A DNA stretch of 59,573 nt from Bacteroidota bacterium (GTDB lineage Bacteria > Bacteroidota > Bacteroidia > B-17B0 > Aurantibacillaceae), in contig CANLAV010000002.1 in the NCBI GenBank assembly GCA_947487905.1, forward strand, positions 1-59,573. Reading direction: 5' to 3'. The position numbers and the translations under genes were made by a program. Shown in pieces: positions 43,306-52,558 of this stretch (its first letter is position 1; each line of letters starts with the position of its first letter). The notes beneath the pieces were generated by a model that had not been told where the DNA came from, did not search any database, and saw only the letters and a program-made list of their open reading frames with translations.

Positions 43306-44829
43306 TTAGTTTAAACACGCTTTTTTGTATTTTTCACTCACGAGTTGACTCATTTTTTTACCAGTTAATTTAGAATCAATATAACATTCGATTTCGAAAT
43401 AATAGTTAACGTTATGTTCATGAGAATCTTTCATCACTTCTTTTAAATCCTTTTTCAATGATTTAAAAATCACAAGCTCCGTTTCTTTTTTATTTATTTT
43501 AATATCAGAAAGTTTTTCATAATAATGGAGTAATAAATTTTCTGTTTTGAAGTGTGAAACTTGCTGACTTTTATTTTGCTTTAGGGTTTGAATAATATAA
43601 TTGAGTTGTTTGAAATTACCAAGTTCGTAATTCAATCCGATGTTTAATAGTTTCGCAAATGTTTGTATATCTTCTCTTAACAACTTATTACTTTGATTTA
43701 ATACGCGAGCCATGTATATATTGGCTTTTTTATAGTCATGAAAATAAAAATACATGATGCCAATGATGTAGTCAAAAACAATGCCTTCTTCGCTATTTAT
43801 TTTTTCTTTATAGGTTTTTAAAACAGTTTCAATTTCCTGAACTGTTTTTTCAGCTTCCTTAAAATTACCAGTATTGGTATAAATAGTTAGTTGCGCATTT
43901 AAAACGTGAGCTTTTATTTTGAGCTGCAACTCTGTTGTATTAAATGCTTGGAGACTTGCTTTTTTTTGTAAAATGTCTATTCGTTGTTGGCAGGTTTTGA
44001 ATTTATGTTCTTCGAATGCAATATTGATTAAATTATTTAACGTAGTGATATACCGATTCGGCATTTCTTCTATTAAATTTGGATGCGCATCCATTAACTC
44101 TAATAGCAATTGACATTCCGTTTCTCTGCTTTCATTATCTTGACACCTGCAAAATAAAATGGAACGGCAATGACGATAAATAATAAGTGCTTTATTGCTA
44201 AGAATTAATTTTTCGTTTTTCAGCAGAGGAGAGTTTAAAAATGTGGCAATCGCTTTCAAATCCTGTTGTGTTTTTGCCTTATTTTTTTGACGGGTATTCA
44301 AATTAATTTTTGAAAATAATAATGCGTATTCACCAAAGTTTTTTGCTTTAGCAATCACAATTTCTTCTTCTTTAATTAAATTTTCTAAGGTATTATTTCG
44401 GATATTAAATTGATTCTCAACAGTAATCAACATCTTTTCAAGCCCAATTAATTCGAGTACAAAATGAAATCGTTCATATGCATAAGCGTCTTGTTTTTGT
44501 TTGTTCAGTATCTTTCTACATTGCTTGTATTGAGCCTTATCAAATAGATTTAAAATATTAGTAATCTCATCCCGGATTAAAAAAGAGGCGTTGTTTCCAG
44601 CATAAAACAATCGCAATGTTTTTAGTATGAAATCATATAATGTTTCTGAATATCCCTTTTTTTTATACCGTTCAGCCGTATAGTCTAGATCACTTTCAAT
44701 ATCATCAAAAAATGAAATGAGTTCTACTGGCAATTTATTGGCCGCGGCATGTAGTTTTAAAAATCGTTTTTCTGATTTAGATAAGGATTTAACTAAATCA
44801 TATAAATCTTTATTTGATATGAGGTTCAT
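43306..44829 (-). CDS. Unrecognised large helical protein, paralog A of a tandem pair
   Basis: 507 residues, all-helical by eye, with the same N-terminal LYDLVKSLSKSEKRFLK signature as the next gene and comparable length. Recurrent helix pairs (for instance LDKAQYKQCRKILNKQKQDAYAYERFHF, FKEAEKTVQEIETVLKTYKEKIN, YFYFHDYKKANIYMARVLNQ) point to a TPR-like superhelix, a scaffold for protein partners. It opens the pair; upstream 93 bp separate it from the divergent M1 peptidase. Family with such KSLSKSEK start is common in Bacteroidota as hypothetical proteins; function unknown. Confidence 0.65.
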   Translation of the reverse strand: MNLISNKDLYDLVKSLSKSEKRFLKLHAAANKLPVELISFFDDIESDLDYTAERYKKKGYSETLYDFILKTLRLFYAGNNASFLIRDEITNILNLFDKAQYKQCRKILNKQKQDAYAYERFHFVLELIGLEKMLITVENQFNIRNNTLENLIKEEEIVIAKAKNFGEYALLFSKINLNTRQKNKAKTQQDLKAIATFLNSPLLKNEKLILSNKALIIYRHCRSILFCRCQDNESRETECQLLLELMDAHPNLIEEMPNRYITTLNNLINIAFEEHKFKTCQQRIDILQKKASLQAFNTTELQLKIKAHVLNAQLTIYTNTGNFKEAEKTVQEIETVLKTYKEKINSEEGIVFDYIIGIMYFYFHDYKKANIYMARVLNQSNKLLREDIQTFAKLLNIGLNYELGNFKQLNYIIQTLKQNKSQQVSHFKTENLLLHYYEKLSDIKINKKETELVIFKSLKKDLKEVMKDSHEHNVNYYFEIECYIDSKLTGKKMSQLVSEKYKKACLN

Positions 44830-44922
44830 ATAGGAATTAAATTTATACTTTTTATTATTGTAATCCTAAAAAACGGAACCATAAGTCTTATTTTTTTTTA
44901 TCTTTAAATAAAATATGTTACA

Positions 44923-47337
44923 ATGAATCGATATACAGTTATTTTAAATGTTCTACTAATGATTTCGGGTTTTTCATCGGCTCAAGTGAGTAATTGTCAG
45001 GCCCTAAAAAATGCTATTTCAGTGACTTCTTCCATTTATTTATCCCCCGAAAATTTGCGAAGTGATACCATGGATGTTTTAAAATACACCATTAATTTGG
45101 ATATCACAGATTTCGTTGGACAAAAAATTAAAGGGTATACCATCGTTACATTCACTCCAAAAATTAACGGCCAATCTATTTTAAAATTAGATTTATTAAA
45201 AATGACAATCGATAGCGTATCACTGGGAACTTCTTTATTAACCTATCTATATAATGACACTTTATTAAAAATAAATCTTCCGGCTATTTATAATATTTCT
45301 GACACCGGCCAGGTCGTTGTTTATTATCGTGGCACACCCCAAGGTGATCCTGCTGGCTGGGGAGGATTTTCTTTTAATGGAAATTATGCTTATAATTTAG
45401 GAGTTGGTTTTGGTGCCAAACCGCATAATTATGGAAGAGTTTGGTTTCCTTGTTTTGACAATTTTGTTGAAAAATCGCAGTATGAATTTTTCATTGTTAC
45501 TGATACTTCAAAAACGTCGTTTTGCAATGGGCAACTAATGTCGGATGTTAAAGTTGGTAGCAAACGAACACGTCATTGGAAATTGTTAAAAGAAATCCCT
45601 TCTTATTTAGCTTCAGTGGCTGTTGCAGACTATACCCAAGTCAATTGGAATATCATGGGGGCTTTAGGAAATATCCCCGTTGTTTTAGCTGCACGTAAAA
45701 CAGATACGACGGCCTTAAAAAATGGATTCCTACATTTACCAGATGCCGTCTTAGGTTTCGAAAATTATTATGGTCCTTATGTTTGGAATCGAATTGGGTA
45801 TTGTTTGGTGCCTTTTTCGAGTGGCGCTATGGAGCACGCTACAAACATTGCTTATCCACAAGCAGCAACATCGATTGCCTATGAATCTCAACTGATGGCA
45901 CATGAATTATCTCATCATTGGTGGGGCGATTTAATGACTTGTGAAACGCAAGAAGATATGTGGTTGAATGAAGGATTAGCGAGTTACAGCGAACGATTAT
46001 TTTTGGAATGGACCTATAATTATGCGAAATATTTAGCTGAAGTAAAAACCGTTCATGATGGCTTATTAAAATTTGCTCACTTAGATGAAAAAGGATTCAG
46101 AGCCATTTCTGGCGTGCCCCATCAATACACGTATGGAGATCATGTTTATAAAAAAGGCTCGGATGTGGCTCATACATTAAGAACTTACATGGGTGATGCT
46201 GCTTTTTTTACCGGCCTAAAATATGTGCTGAATCAAAAAGCCTATAAGAACATGAATAGTTTAGAATTTAGAAATTTACTTCAAGTATCATCAGGTCAAA
46301 ATTTAGTTCCTTTTTTTGATAACTGGGTGATGAATGGAGGTTGGCCTCATTTCTCGATTGACTCTGTAAAAACATCAGGTGTATCTGCGCCGTTTACAAA
46401 TATAGTTTATGTCAAACAAAAATTATTTGGAGCTCCTTCTTTATATAGTGGAGTGCCTTTAGAATTAACATGTATGAATGCTAATTGGACAAAAGAATTG
46501 AAAACCATTACGATGAGCGGTGCATCCAACGCCTTTTCGTTTACCACTACAAATAAGCCAATGTATATTGGCATAAATATTGAGTCTAAAATTAGCGATG
46601 CTATTTCTTCAGAGTATAAAACTATAAAAACAAATGCAACGATTAACTATACCTTAGCAAGAGCAATTTTTATAGTCTCAAATAAAGGAATTGATTCTTC
46701 ATTTATAAGAGTAGAACATAATTTTGCAAAACCTGATCCATTTAAGTTTAACGCTTATAATTTTAGATTAAGTTCACAACACTATTGGAAGATTGATGGC
46801 ATATTATCGAATGGATTTGTTAGTAAAGTACGATTCAATTATGACGGGAATAAAAATACAACAGGCAATAGTTACATTGATACTTGTTTAACTAAAACTA
46901 ATGGAGATAGCATTATTTTGTTGTATAGAAAACATGCAGGTGATGATTGGAAAGAAGTAAAGCATTACACAAAGTTTAAACTAACTGCCAAAACGGGCTT
47001 TTTTACAGTTGATACCATGAAACTAGGTGAGTATGTTTTCGCGAATGGTAAAAGTAATGTATTGATTGGTTTATCCGAACAAGCAAATAAACACGACGTG
47101 TTGCATGTTTTTCCTAACCCAACATCACAATTAGTAAATGTGAATATTGACAATTTTAATCGGTCGTTGGGAACTAGCATTGAAATTTATGACATGGAGG
47201 GAAAATTGATAAAACAACTAAAAAACATTGAAGCTCAAAATGCAATTGATGTTTCCATGTTTTCGAAAGGATCTTTTATTTTATCATTAAAAAATAAAAA
47301 AGGGGAAATTGACAGTAAAGTTTTTGTTGTTGAATAG
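44923..47337 (+). CDS. M1 family metallopeptidase with C-terminal T9SS sorting-type domain
   Basis: 804 residues. N-terminal signal peptide (MNRYTVILNVLLMISGFSSAQ). Zinc aminopeptidase core: substrate motif SSGAMEHATN (GAMEH instead of GAMEN; near residue 302), zinc site HELSHHWWGD (HExxH, near 326) and the second Glu in NEGLASYSE (near 349). The C-terminal ~80 residues read DVLHVFPNPTSQLVNVNIDNF to SKGSFILSLKNKKGEIDSKVFVVE, a type A T9SS sorting domain (NPT, then a final strand with KxxxxE). It would be exported by Sec, then crossed over the outer membrane by T9SS and be surface-attached or released. It ends one base before the convergent wecB stop. Confidence 0.92.
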   Translation: MNRYTVILNVLLMISGFSSAQVSNCQALKNAISVTSSIYLSPENLRSDTMDVLKYTINLDITDFVGQKIKGYTIVTFTPKINGQSILKLDLLKMTIDSVSLGTSLLTYLYNDTLLKINLPAIYNISDTGQVVVYYRGTPQGDPAGWGGFSFNGNYAYNLGVGFGAKPHNYGRVWFPCFDNFVEKSQYEFFIVTDTSKTSFCNGQLMSDVKVGSKRTRHWKLLKEIPSYLASVAVADYTQVNWNIMGALGNIPVVLAARKTDTTALKNGFLHLPDAVLGFENYYGPYVWNRIGYCLVPFSSGAMEHATNIAYPQAATSIAYESQLMAHELSHHWWGDLMTCETQEDMWLNEGLASYSERLFLEWTYNYAKYLAEVKTVHDGLLKFAHLDEKGFRAISGVPHQYTYGDHVYKKGSDVAHTLRTYMGDAAFFTGLKYVLNQKAYKNMNSLEFRNLLQVSSGQNLVPFFDNWVMNGGWPHFSIDSVKTSGVSAPFTNIVYVKQKLFGAPSLYSGVPLELTCMNANWTKELKTITMSGASNAFSFTTTNKPMYIGINIESKISDAISSEYKTIKTNATINYTLARAIFIVSNKGIDSSFIRVEHNFAKPDPFKFNAYNFRLSSQHYWKIDGILSNGFVSKVRFNYDGNKNTTGNSYIDTCLTKTNGDSIILLYRKHAGDDWKEVKHYTKFKLTAKTGFFTVDTMKLGEYVFANGKSNVLIGLSEQANKHDVLHVFPNPTSQLVNVNIDNFNRSLGTSIEIYDMEGKLIKQLKNIEAQNAIDVSMFSKGSFILSLKNKKGEIDSKVFVVE

Positions 47338-47338
47338 T

Positions 47339-48484
47339 CTAAAAATGATTTAGTATTTCTTTACAAATAAACTCAGCGGTTTTTCCGTCGCCATATATAT
47401 CAGGAAATTGCATATTAGATTTCGAGATTAATGTGTTGAACGCTTCAATTATTTTTTGCTCGTCGGCATCAGCAATAATAGCCGTTCCGCAATTTACTAA
47501 TTCTACCCATTCGGTTTCTGGTCTTAAAATAACGCATGGCTTTTTAAAATAAAATGCTTCTTTTTGAACACCTCCACTATCTGTAATAACAATACTACAA
47601 TGTTTTTCTAAAGCAATCATTTCTATGAAAGAAACTGGCTTGATAATTTTGAAATGCGTATTTGATTTTATCTTTTGATATAATTCTTGATTTAAATTTT
47701 GTTCTAACAATTTTTCTGTTCGAGGGTGAAGTGGCAATAGTACATCTACTGAATTATTTTCAATAATCTTATAAAGAGCATTAAACAAGGCGTTTAACCT
47801 AACTGGCTCATCTGTATTATTGTTTCGGTGAATGGTTGCTAAAATAAACTTCCCTTTTTCTAAATCGTTGTCTTGAATAATTGTGGTATTTGTTTCAGCG
47901 AATTCACTAAAAAACAAACTGTTATCATACATCACATCTCCACTATGATAAATTTTAGGATTATTAGCATGATATGGTTTTTGAGCATCTGGCTGAAAAC
48001 CTTCGCGTATTAAATTTTCAAATCCTGTTTGAGTTGGAGAAAATAATAATGTAGATACATGGTCACACATGATACGATTTACCTCTTCAGGCATTGATTT
48101 ATTAAAAGAACGCAAACCAGCTTCTATGTGAATAATAGGAACGTGAATTTTACTAGCAGCAATAGCACCCGCAAGTGTAGAATTGGTATCTCCATATAAT
48201 ACAATCGCATCTGGTTTTTCATTCAATAAAATTTCTTCAATGCCTGAAATCATGATTGCTGTTTGTTTTCCGTGACTACCACTTCCAACATTTAAGTTAT
48301 AATTTGGCGCAGGTATTCCCAGTTCATCAAAAAATACTTGACTCATATTTTCATCATAATGTTGTCCAGTGTGCACAATTATTTCAGTAATAAATGTGGA
48401 GAAATGATTTTTGATGGCTCTGCTTAATGCAGCAGATTTAATAATTTGTGGTCTTGCGCCAATGATTGTTACAATTTTTTTCAT
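47339..48484 (-). CDS. wecB: UDP-N-acetylglucosamine 2-epimerase (non-hydrolysing)
   Basis: About 381 residues from the ATG at 48484 (MKKIVTIIGARPQIIKSA); the longer frame reaching into radC is an overlap artefact. Interconverts UDP-GlcNAc and UDP-ManNAc for surface polysaccharides. Conserved: TIIGARPQ, HTGQHYDENMSQVFF, YGDTNSTLAGAIAASK, HIEAGLRS, PEEVNRIMCDHVS, TIHRNNNTDEP and ITDSGGVQKEAFYFKKPCVILR. Downstream of radC by 25 bp, same direction. No wecC-like dehydrogenase sits beside it, so its partner pathway is elsewhere. Confidence 0.94.
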   Translation of the reverse strand: MKKIVTIIGARPQIIKSAALSRAIKNHFSTFITEIIVHTGQHYDENMSQVFFDELGIPAPNYNLNVGSGSHGKQTAIMISGIEEILLNEKPDAIVLYGDTNSTLAGAIAASKIHVPIIHIEAGLRSFNKSMPEEVNRIMCDHVSTLLFSPTQTGFENLIREGFQPDAQKPYHANNPKIYHSGDVMYDNSLFFSEFAETNTTIIQDNDLEKGKFILATIHRNNNTDEPVRLNALFNALYKIIENNSVDVLLPLHPRTEKLLEQNLNQELYQKIKSNTHFKIIKPVSFIEMIALEKHCSIVITDSGGVQKEAFYFKKPCVILRPETEWVELVNCGTAIIADADEQKIIEAFNTLISKSNMQFPDIYGDGKTAEFICKEILNHF

Positions 48485-48509
48485 GCTTGTTGAGTTAATC
48501 CTATTACAG

Positions 48510-49211
48510 TTATAATATTCCTTCGTCGGCAAAACTAAAATAAGCTTGGTCGCCGATAATAATATGGTCTTGTAAAATGATGTCTAAATATAACGATACT
48601 TCTTTTATTTTTTTTGTTAAACTAATATCTTGCTGACTTGGTTGTAAATTTCCAGAAGGATGGTTGTGTGCTAAAATGATAGCACTTGCAAGGCATTCAA
48701 TTCCCGGCTTCATAATCAGCTTAGTATCAACAACTGTTCCGCTGACGCCACCTTTACTAATGCATTCTAATTTAATAACAGAGTTATTCCGGCTTAAATA
48801 GATAACCCAAAATTCTTCATGTGGTAAATCAGATAATTTTGATTTTAATAATTTATATGCAATTGCCGAACTGTTTACTTTTATTTTTTCGTCAACACCT
48901 TCATCGGTTCGTCTTCTTCCAATTTCTAGTGCTGCCAAGATGCTTACTGCTTTTGCTTCACCAACCCCTTTATATTTTTTTAAATCGTTGAGTTGTAATT
49001 TAGCTAATTGATTAATCGAATTATGATTGTCATTTAAAATGCGTTGAGCAAGTTGAATCGCCGTTTCTTCTTTATTCCCAGATGATAATAAAATGGCGAG
49101 TAATTCAGCATCAGATAACGATTGCCTAACTTTTAAAACTAATTTTTCGCGAGGCCTGTCATCTTCAGCCAATGCTTTAATAGTTAAATGGGTATGTTCT
49201 GATGGTTTCAA
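48510..49211 (-). CDS. radC: RadC family JAB/MPN domain protein
   Basis: 233 residues. N-terminal helix-hairpin-helix-like part (AEDDRPREKL, LSDAELLAILLSSG, LKKYKGVGEAKAVSILAALE) followed by the metal-binding JAB domain with AHNHPSGNLQPSQQDISLTKK (HxHPSG...SxxD). The DNA-repair name is historical; the real role is unclear. The start is TTG at 49211, with a stop codon five codons further upstream and no ATG near. Divergent from the MFS transporter. Confidence 0.9.
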   Translation of the reverse strand: MKPSEHTHLTIKALAEDDRPREKLVLKVRQSLSDAELLAILLSSGNKEETAIQLAQRILNDNHNSINQLAKLQLNDLKKYKGVGEAKAVSILAALEIGRRRTDEGVDEKIKVNSSAIAYKLLKSKLSDLPHEEFWVIYLSRNNSVIKLECISKGGVSGTVVDTKLIMKPGIECLASAIILAHNHPSGNLQPSQQDISLTKKIKEVSLYLDIILQDHIIIGDQAYFSFADEGIL

Positions 49212-49231
49212 TACCCTATAAAATTAAAATA

Positions 49232-49260
49232 TTTTAATAGATTATAAAATAATACTTTTG
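49232..49260 (+). promoter_or_regulatory. Promoter with near-leaderless start for the MFS gene
   Basis: TACTTTTG (49253-49260) is a perfect -7 box; TTTT at 49232-49235 lies 17 bp upstream as a weak -33. The ATG at 49266 follows after five bases, so the expected transcript start falls on or next to the start codon. Confidence 0.5.
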
Positions 49261-49265
49261 TATGT

Positions 49266-50519
49266 ATGAAGTTTAAATCATCTATTGAAATTTTAAAGCA
49301 CAAAGAGTTTAGGTGGTTTGTGTTGGCCCGGTTTTTTTTAACCTTAGCTATTCAGATGCAGTTTAGCACAATTTATTTACAAATTTATTATGAGTTTACT
49401 AAAGATGAATTGATGCTTGGTTTAATTGGTCTTACGGAAGCTTTGCCGTTTATTGTCACTTCTTTTTTTTCAGGTCACTTGGCTGATATAATGAATCGTA
49501 AGAAGATATTATTATTGGGATGCTTTGCGTTATTATTAGGTTCATTATTCTTATTTGCTTTTAGTAGTTCAATTTTTCCTTTTTTATTGGGCTTTGGATT
49601 AGTTCCTTTGTTTGTGGTAGTATTTATATTTGGCATTACACGTTCTTTTTTAGCAGTGAGCACAACACCCTTCATGAGTCAAATTGTTCCTCGCGACATG
49701 TATACGCAATCCGCCACATGGAATAGTACAGCATGGCATTTAGGATCCATTTTAGGCCCTGTTTTAGCTGGTGTTTTATACGGATACAGTCATTCGTTTC
49801 ATGCTAATTGGTGTTACGCAGTAACATGTGTGTTGTTTTTATTAGCATTCTTATTTTATAGTTTTATAGCATCCAAGCCAGTTCCTATAAAAACTAAATC
49901 GGAAACATTTGCAGAAAGTATGAGTGTAGGCGTCAAGTTTGTTTTTAAAAACAAATTAGTGTTAAGTGCTTTGTCGTTAGATTTATTTGCTGTTTTGTTT
50001 GGAGGCGCAGTGGCTTTAATTCCTGCATTTACAGATAAAATTTTACACCTTGGCCCTGAATCTTATGGGTTATTGCGAACAGCTCCTGCATTTGGAGCGG
50101 TTTTAATGGCATTGTATTTAGCAGTAAAACCTCCAGGAAAAAAGGCAGGAATCAGTTTATTAGTTTCTGTAGCAGCCTTTGGGATTTTTACTATTTTATT
50201 TGCTTTATCTACTAATTATTGGTTAGCTTTTGCAATGCTTTTCTTTACTGGCGCATTTGACAATATCAGTGTGGTTATTCGTCACAGTATTTTGCAACTT
50301 TCTACACCTGATGAAATGCGAGGGAGAGTGGCGGCTGTTAACAGTATTTTTATTGGAAGTAGCAACGAAATCGGTGCCTTTGAAAGTGGCGTGGCCGCTA
50401 GGTTATTAGGCTTAGTTCCTTCAATTGTATTTGGTGGTGCCATGACAATTTTAGTGGTGTTGGGGATTCATAAAATAAATCCAAAACTTGAAAAATTAGA
50501 TTTAACGAAATTAGAATAA
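49266..50519 (+). CDS. MFS transporter, drug/H+ antiporter-like
   Basis: 417 residues with about twelve hydrophobic segments. The loop between helices 2 and 3 has the MFS signature GHLADIMNRKKILLLG (GxxxDxxxRK). FLAVSTTPFMSQIVPRDMYTQSATWNS and the end of the first half fit the EntS/MFS_3 type, which exports siderophores or drugs. Substrate not determinable. It is followed by the TIGR02757 gene with a one-base overlap, so co-transcribed. Confidence 0.88.
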   Translation: MKFKSSIEILKHKEFRWFVLARFFLTLAIQMQFSTIYLQIYYEFTKDELMLGLIGLTEALPFIVTSFFSGHLADIMNRKKILLLGCFALLLGSLFLFAFSSSIFPFLLGFGLVPLFVVVFIFGITRSFLAVSTTPFMSQIVPRDMYTQSATWNSTAWHLGSILGPVLAGVLYGYSHSFHANWCYAVTCVLFLLAFLFYSFIASKPVPIKTKSETFAESMSVGVKFVFKNKLVLSALSLDLFAVLFGGAVALIPAFTDKILHLGPESYGLLRTAPAFGAVLMALYLAVKPPGKKAGISLLVSVAAFGIFTILFALSTNYWLAFAMLFFTGAFDNISVVIRHSILQLSTPDEMRGRVAAVNSIFIGSSNEIGAFESGVAARLLGLVPSIVFGGAMTILVVLGIHKINPKLEKLDLTKLE

Positions 50520-51292
50520 TGTCTGACGCACTCAATGAAATAAAAAATTTGTTAGATGAAAAATATTTTCAATTTAACAATACCGCGTTTATTGAAACAG
50601 ATCCTATTTCAATTCCTCATCAGTTTTCTAAAAAAGAAGACATTGAGATTTCAGCATTTTTAATGGCGACCATTGCTTGGGGCAATCGTACGTCTATTAT
50701 TAATAATGGGAATAAGCTGATGGACTTAATGAATCAATCACCCCACGATTTTATTTTAAATTTTTCAAAAAAAGATGAAGTCCGTTTTCAAAATTTTGTT
50801 CATCGCACATTTAACTCAAACGACTGTTTGTTTTTTCTAAAATCATTAAAACATCTATATCAACATCACGGTGGTTTAGAACAGGCATTTTCTTCTGGCA
50901 ATAAAAAAAGTGAAAATGTAAAATTAGCTATTTCAAATTTCAGAACTCTTTTTTTATCCTTACCACATGTGTCTCGCATCGAAAAGCATGTATCCAATCC
51001 TTTAAGTAATTCAAGTGCAAAACGCTTGTGCATGTTTTTAAGATGGATGGTGCGTAACGACAAACATGGTGTTGATTTTGGTATTTGGAAATCAATTTCA
51101 TCAAGTCAATTATGTTTGCCTTTGGATGTTCACACTGGAAATGTGAGTCGTAAATTAGGCTTGTTAACTCGTAAACAAAATGATTGGAAATCTGTTGAAG
51201 AGATAACAAATGTACTGAAGCAGTTTGACAAGAAAGATCCCATCAAATACGATTTTTCTTTATTTGGATTAGGCGCATTTGAAGCCTTTTAA
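50519..51292 (+). CDS. TIGR02757/DUF2400 family protein
   Basis: 257 residues of a conserved uncharacterised family. The start TDPISIPHQFSKKEDIEISAFLMATIAWGNRTSI is its hallmark. Two parts recall helix-hairpin-helix DNA glycosylases of the Nth/AGOG type: ISAFLMATIAWGNRTSIINNGNKLM resembles the LLSAQ-TD helix block, and CLPLDVHTGNVSRKLGL resembles the (V)DTHVxRVxxRLG motif that carries the catalytic Asp. This comparison is mine, from the sequence alone, and is not a family assignment. The gene overlaps the MFS stop by one base (TAATG). Confidence 0.85.
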   Translation: MSDALNEIKNLLDEKYFQFNNTAFIETDPISIPHQFSKKEDIEISAFLMATIAWGNRTSIINNGNKLMDLMNQSPHDFILNFSKKDEVRFQNFVHRTFNSNDCLFFLKSLKHLYQHHGGLEQAFSSGNKKSENVKLAISNFRTLFLSLPHVSRIEKHVSNPLSNSSAKRLCMFLRWMVRNDKHGVDFGIWKSISSSQLCLPLDVHTGNVSRKLGLLTRKQNDWKSVEEITNVLKQFDKKDPIKYDFSLFGLGAFEAF

Positions 51293-51343
51293 AGTCTAAA
51301 TTTGCATTCATCATATTCATTTAATGCTTAAATTTACGCCACC

Positions 51344-52549
51344 ATGGAAACCATAAAATTAAACACAATAGAAGAAGCGCTTACTGACATTAAAAACGGT
51401 AAAGTAGTAATAGTAGTTGATGATGAAGATAGAGAAAATGAAGGCGACTTTATTACTGCCGCTCGAAACGTAACGCCTGAGGTTATTAATTTTATGGCAA
51501 CTCATGGACGTGGTTTAATTTGTACTGCTGTTACCGAAGAGCAAGCAAAAAATTTGCAACTTGAAATGATGGTTTCAAATAACACGGCTACCATGGAAAC
51601 CGCATTTACGGTTTCTATTGATTTATTAGGCCATGGCTGTACAACAGGCATTTCCGCATCAGATCGATCTAAAACGGTATTAGCCATGATTGATCCATCG
51701 ATGAAAGCTTCTGATTTTGGTCGTCCTGGGCATATTTTTCCATTAAAGGCAAAACAAGGTGGTGTGTTACGCAGAACGGGACATACAGAAGCTACGATTG
51801 ATTTAGCGCGTTTAGCTGGTTTTGAGGCATGTGGCGCCTTAGTTGAAATTATGAATGAGGATGGAACGATGGCTCGTTTACCCGATTTAGTAAAGATTGC
51901 AGAACGTTTTGATTTAAAAATTGTTACTATAAAAGATTTAATTTCTTACCGTTTAGCAAAAGAAAGTATTGTAACGCGTCAGGTAGAAGTTGATATGCCA
52001 ACTGTTTGGGGCGATTTTAAATTGATTGCCTATAAAGTTAATACCAATGGACAAGAACACATGGCTTTAATAAAAGGTACATGGGAAAAAGATGAACCTG
52101 TTTTAGTGCGTGTGCATTCATCTTGTGTAACGGGAGATATATTTGGATCTTGTCGTTGCGATTGCGGACCTCAATTGCATCAAGCGATGGAGCAAATTGA
52201 GAAGGCTGGTAAAGGTGTTGTTGTATATATGAATCAAGAAGGCCGTGGTATTGGCTTATTAAATAAATTAAAAGCTTATAAATTGCAAGAAAACGGAAGA
52301 GACACCGTTGAAGCTAATTTGGAATTAGGCTTTAAAATGGACGAACGCGATTATGGAGTAGGCGCACAAATATTAAGAGATTTAGGATTAAGTAAAATCA
52401 AATTGTTATCTAATAATCCTGTTAAGCGTGTGGGTTTAATGGGTTATGGTTTAGAAATTGTAGAGAGTTTGCCAATTGTTATTCCTTCTAATAAGCATAA
52501 CGAAAAATATTTGCAAACTAAAAAAGATAAAATGGGACATAGCTTCTAG
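51344..52549 (+). CDS. ribBA: Bifunctional DHBP synthase / GTP cyclohydrolase II
   Basis: 401 residues. Two entry enzymes of riboflavin synthesis fused. The N-terminal 3,4-dihydroxy-2-butanone 4-phosphate synthase has [27 protein letters not shown] and [21 protein letters not shown]. The C-terminal GTP cyclohydrolase II has the zinc ligands in [20 protein letters not shown], then [18 protein letters not shown] and [20 protein letters not shown]. Both halves look catalytically complete. It partners with ribD at 36 kb. A TAAATTTG box at 51297 lacks a good -33. Followed by truB with only a few bases between. Confidence 0.96.
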   Translation: METIKLNTIEEALTDIKNGKVVIVVDDEDRENEGDFITAARNVTPEVINFMATHGRGLICTAVTEEQAKNLQLEMMVSNNTATMETAFTVSIDLLGHGCTTGISASDRSKTVLAMIDPSMKASDFGRPGHIFPLKAKQGGVLRRTGHTEATIDLARLAGFEACGALVEIMNEDGTMARLPDLVKIAERFDLKIVTIKDLISYRLAKESIVTRQVEVDMPTVWGDFKLIAYKVNTNGQEHMALIKGTWEKDEPVLVRVHSSCVTGDIFGSCRCDCGPQLHQAMEQIEKAGKGVVVYMNQEGRGIGLLNKLKAYKLQENGRDTVEANLELGFKMDERDYGVGAQILRDLGLSKIKLLSNNPVKRVGLMGYGLEIVESLPIVIPSNKHNEKYLQTKKDKMGHSF

Positions 52550-52558
52550 TTGTTGAAT

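Noticed and set aside
47339-48532. Longer start for wecB reaching into radC.
   Set aside because: The extra 16 residues are not family-like, while the ATG at 48484 begins exactly with the invariant IIGARPQ region.
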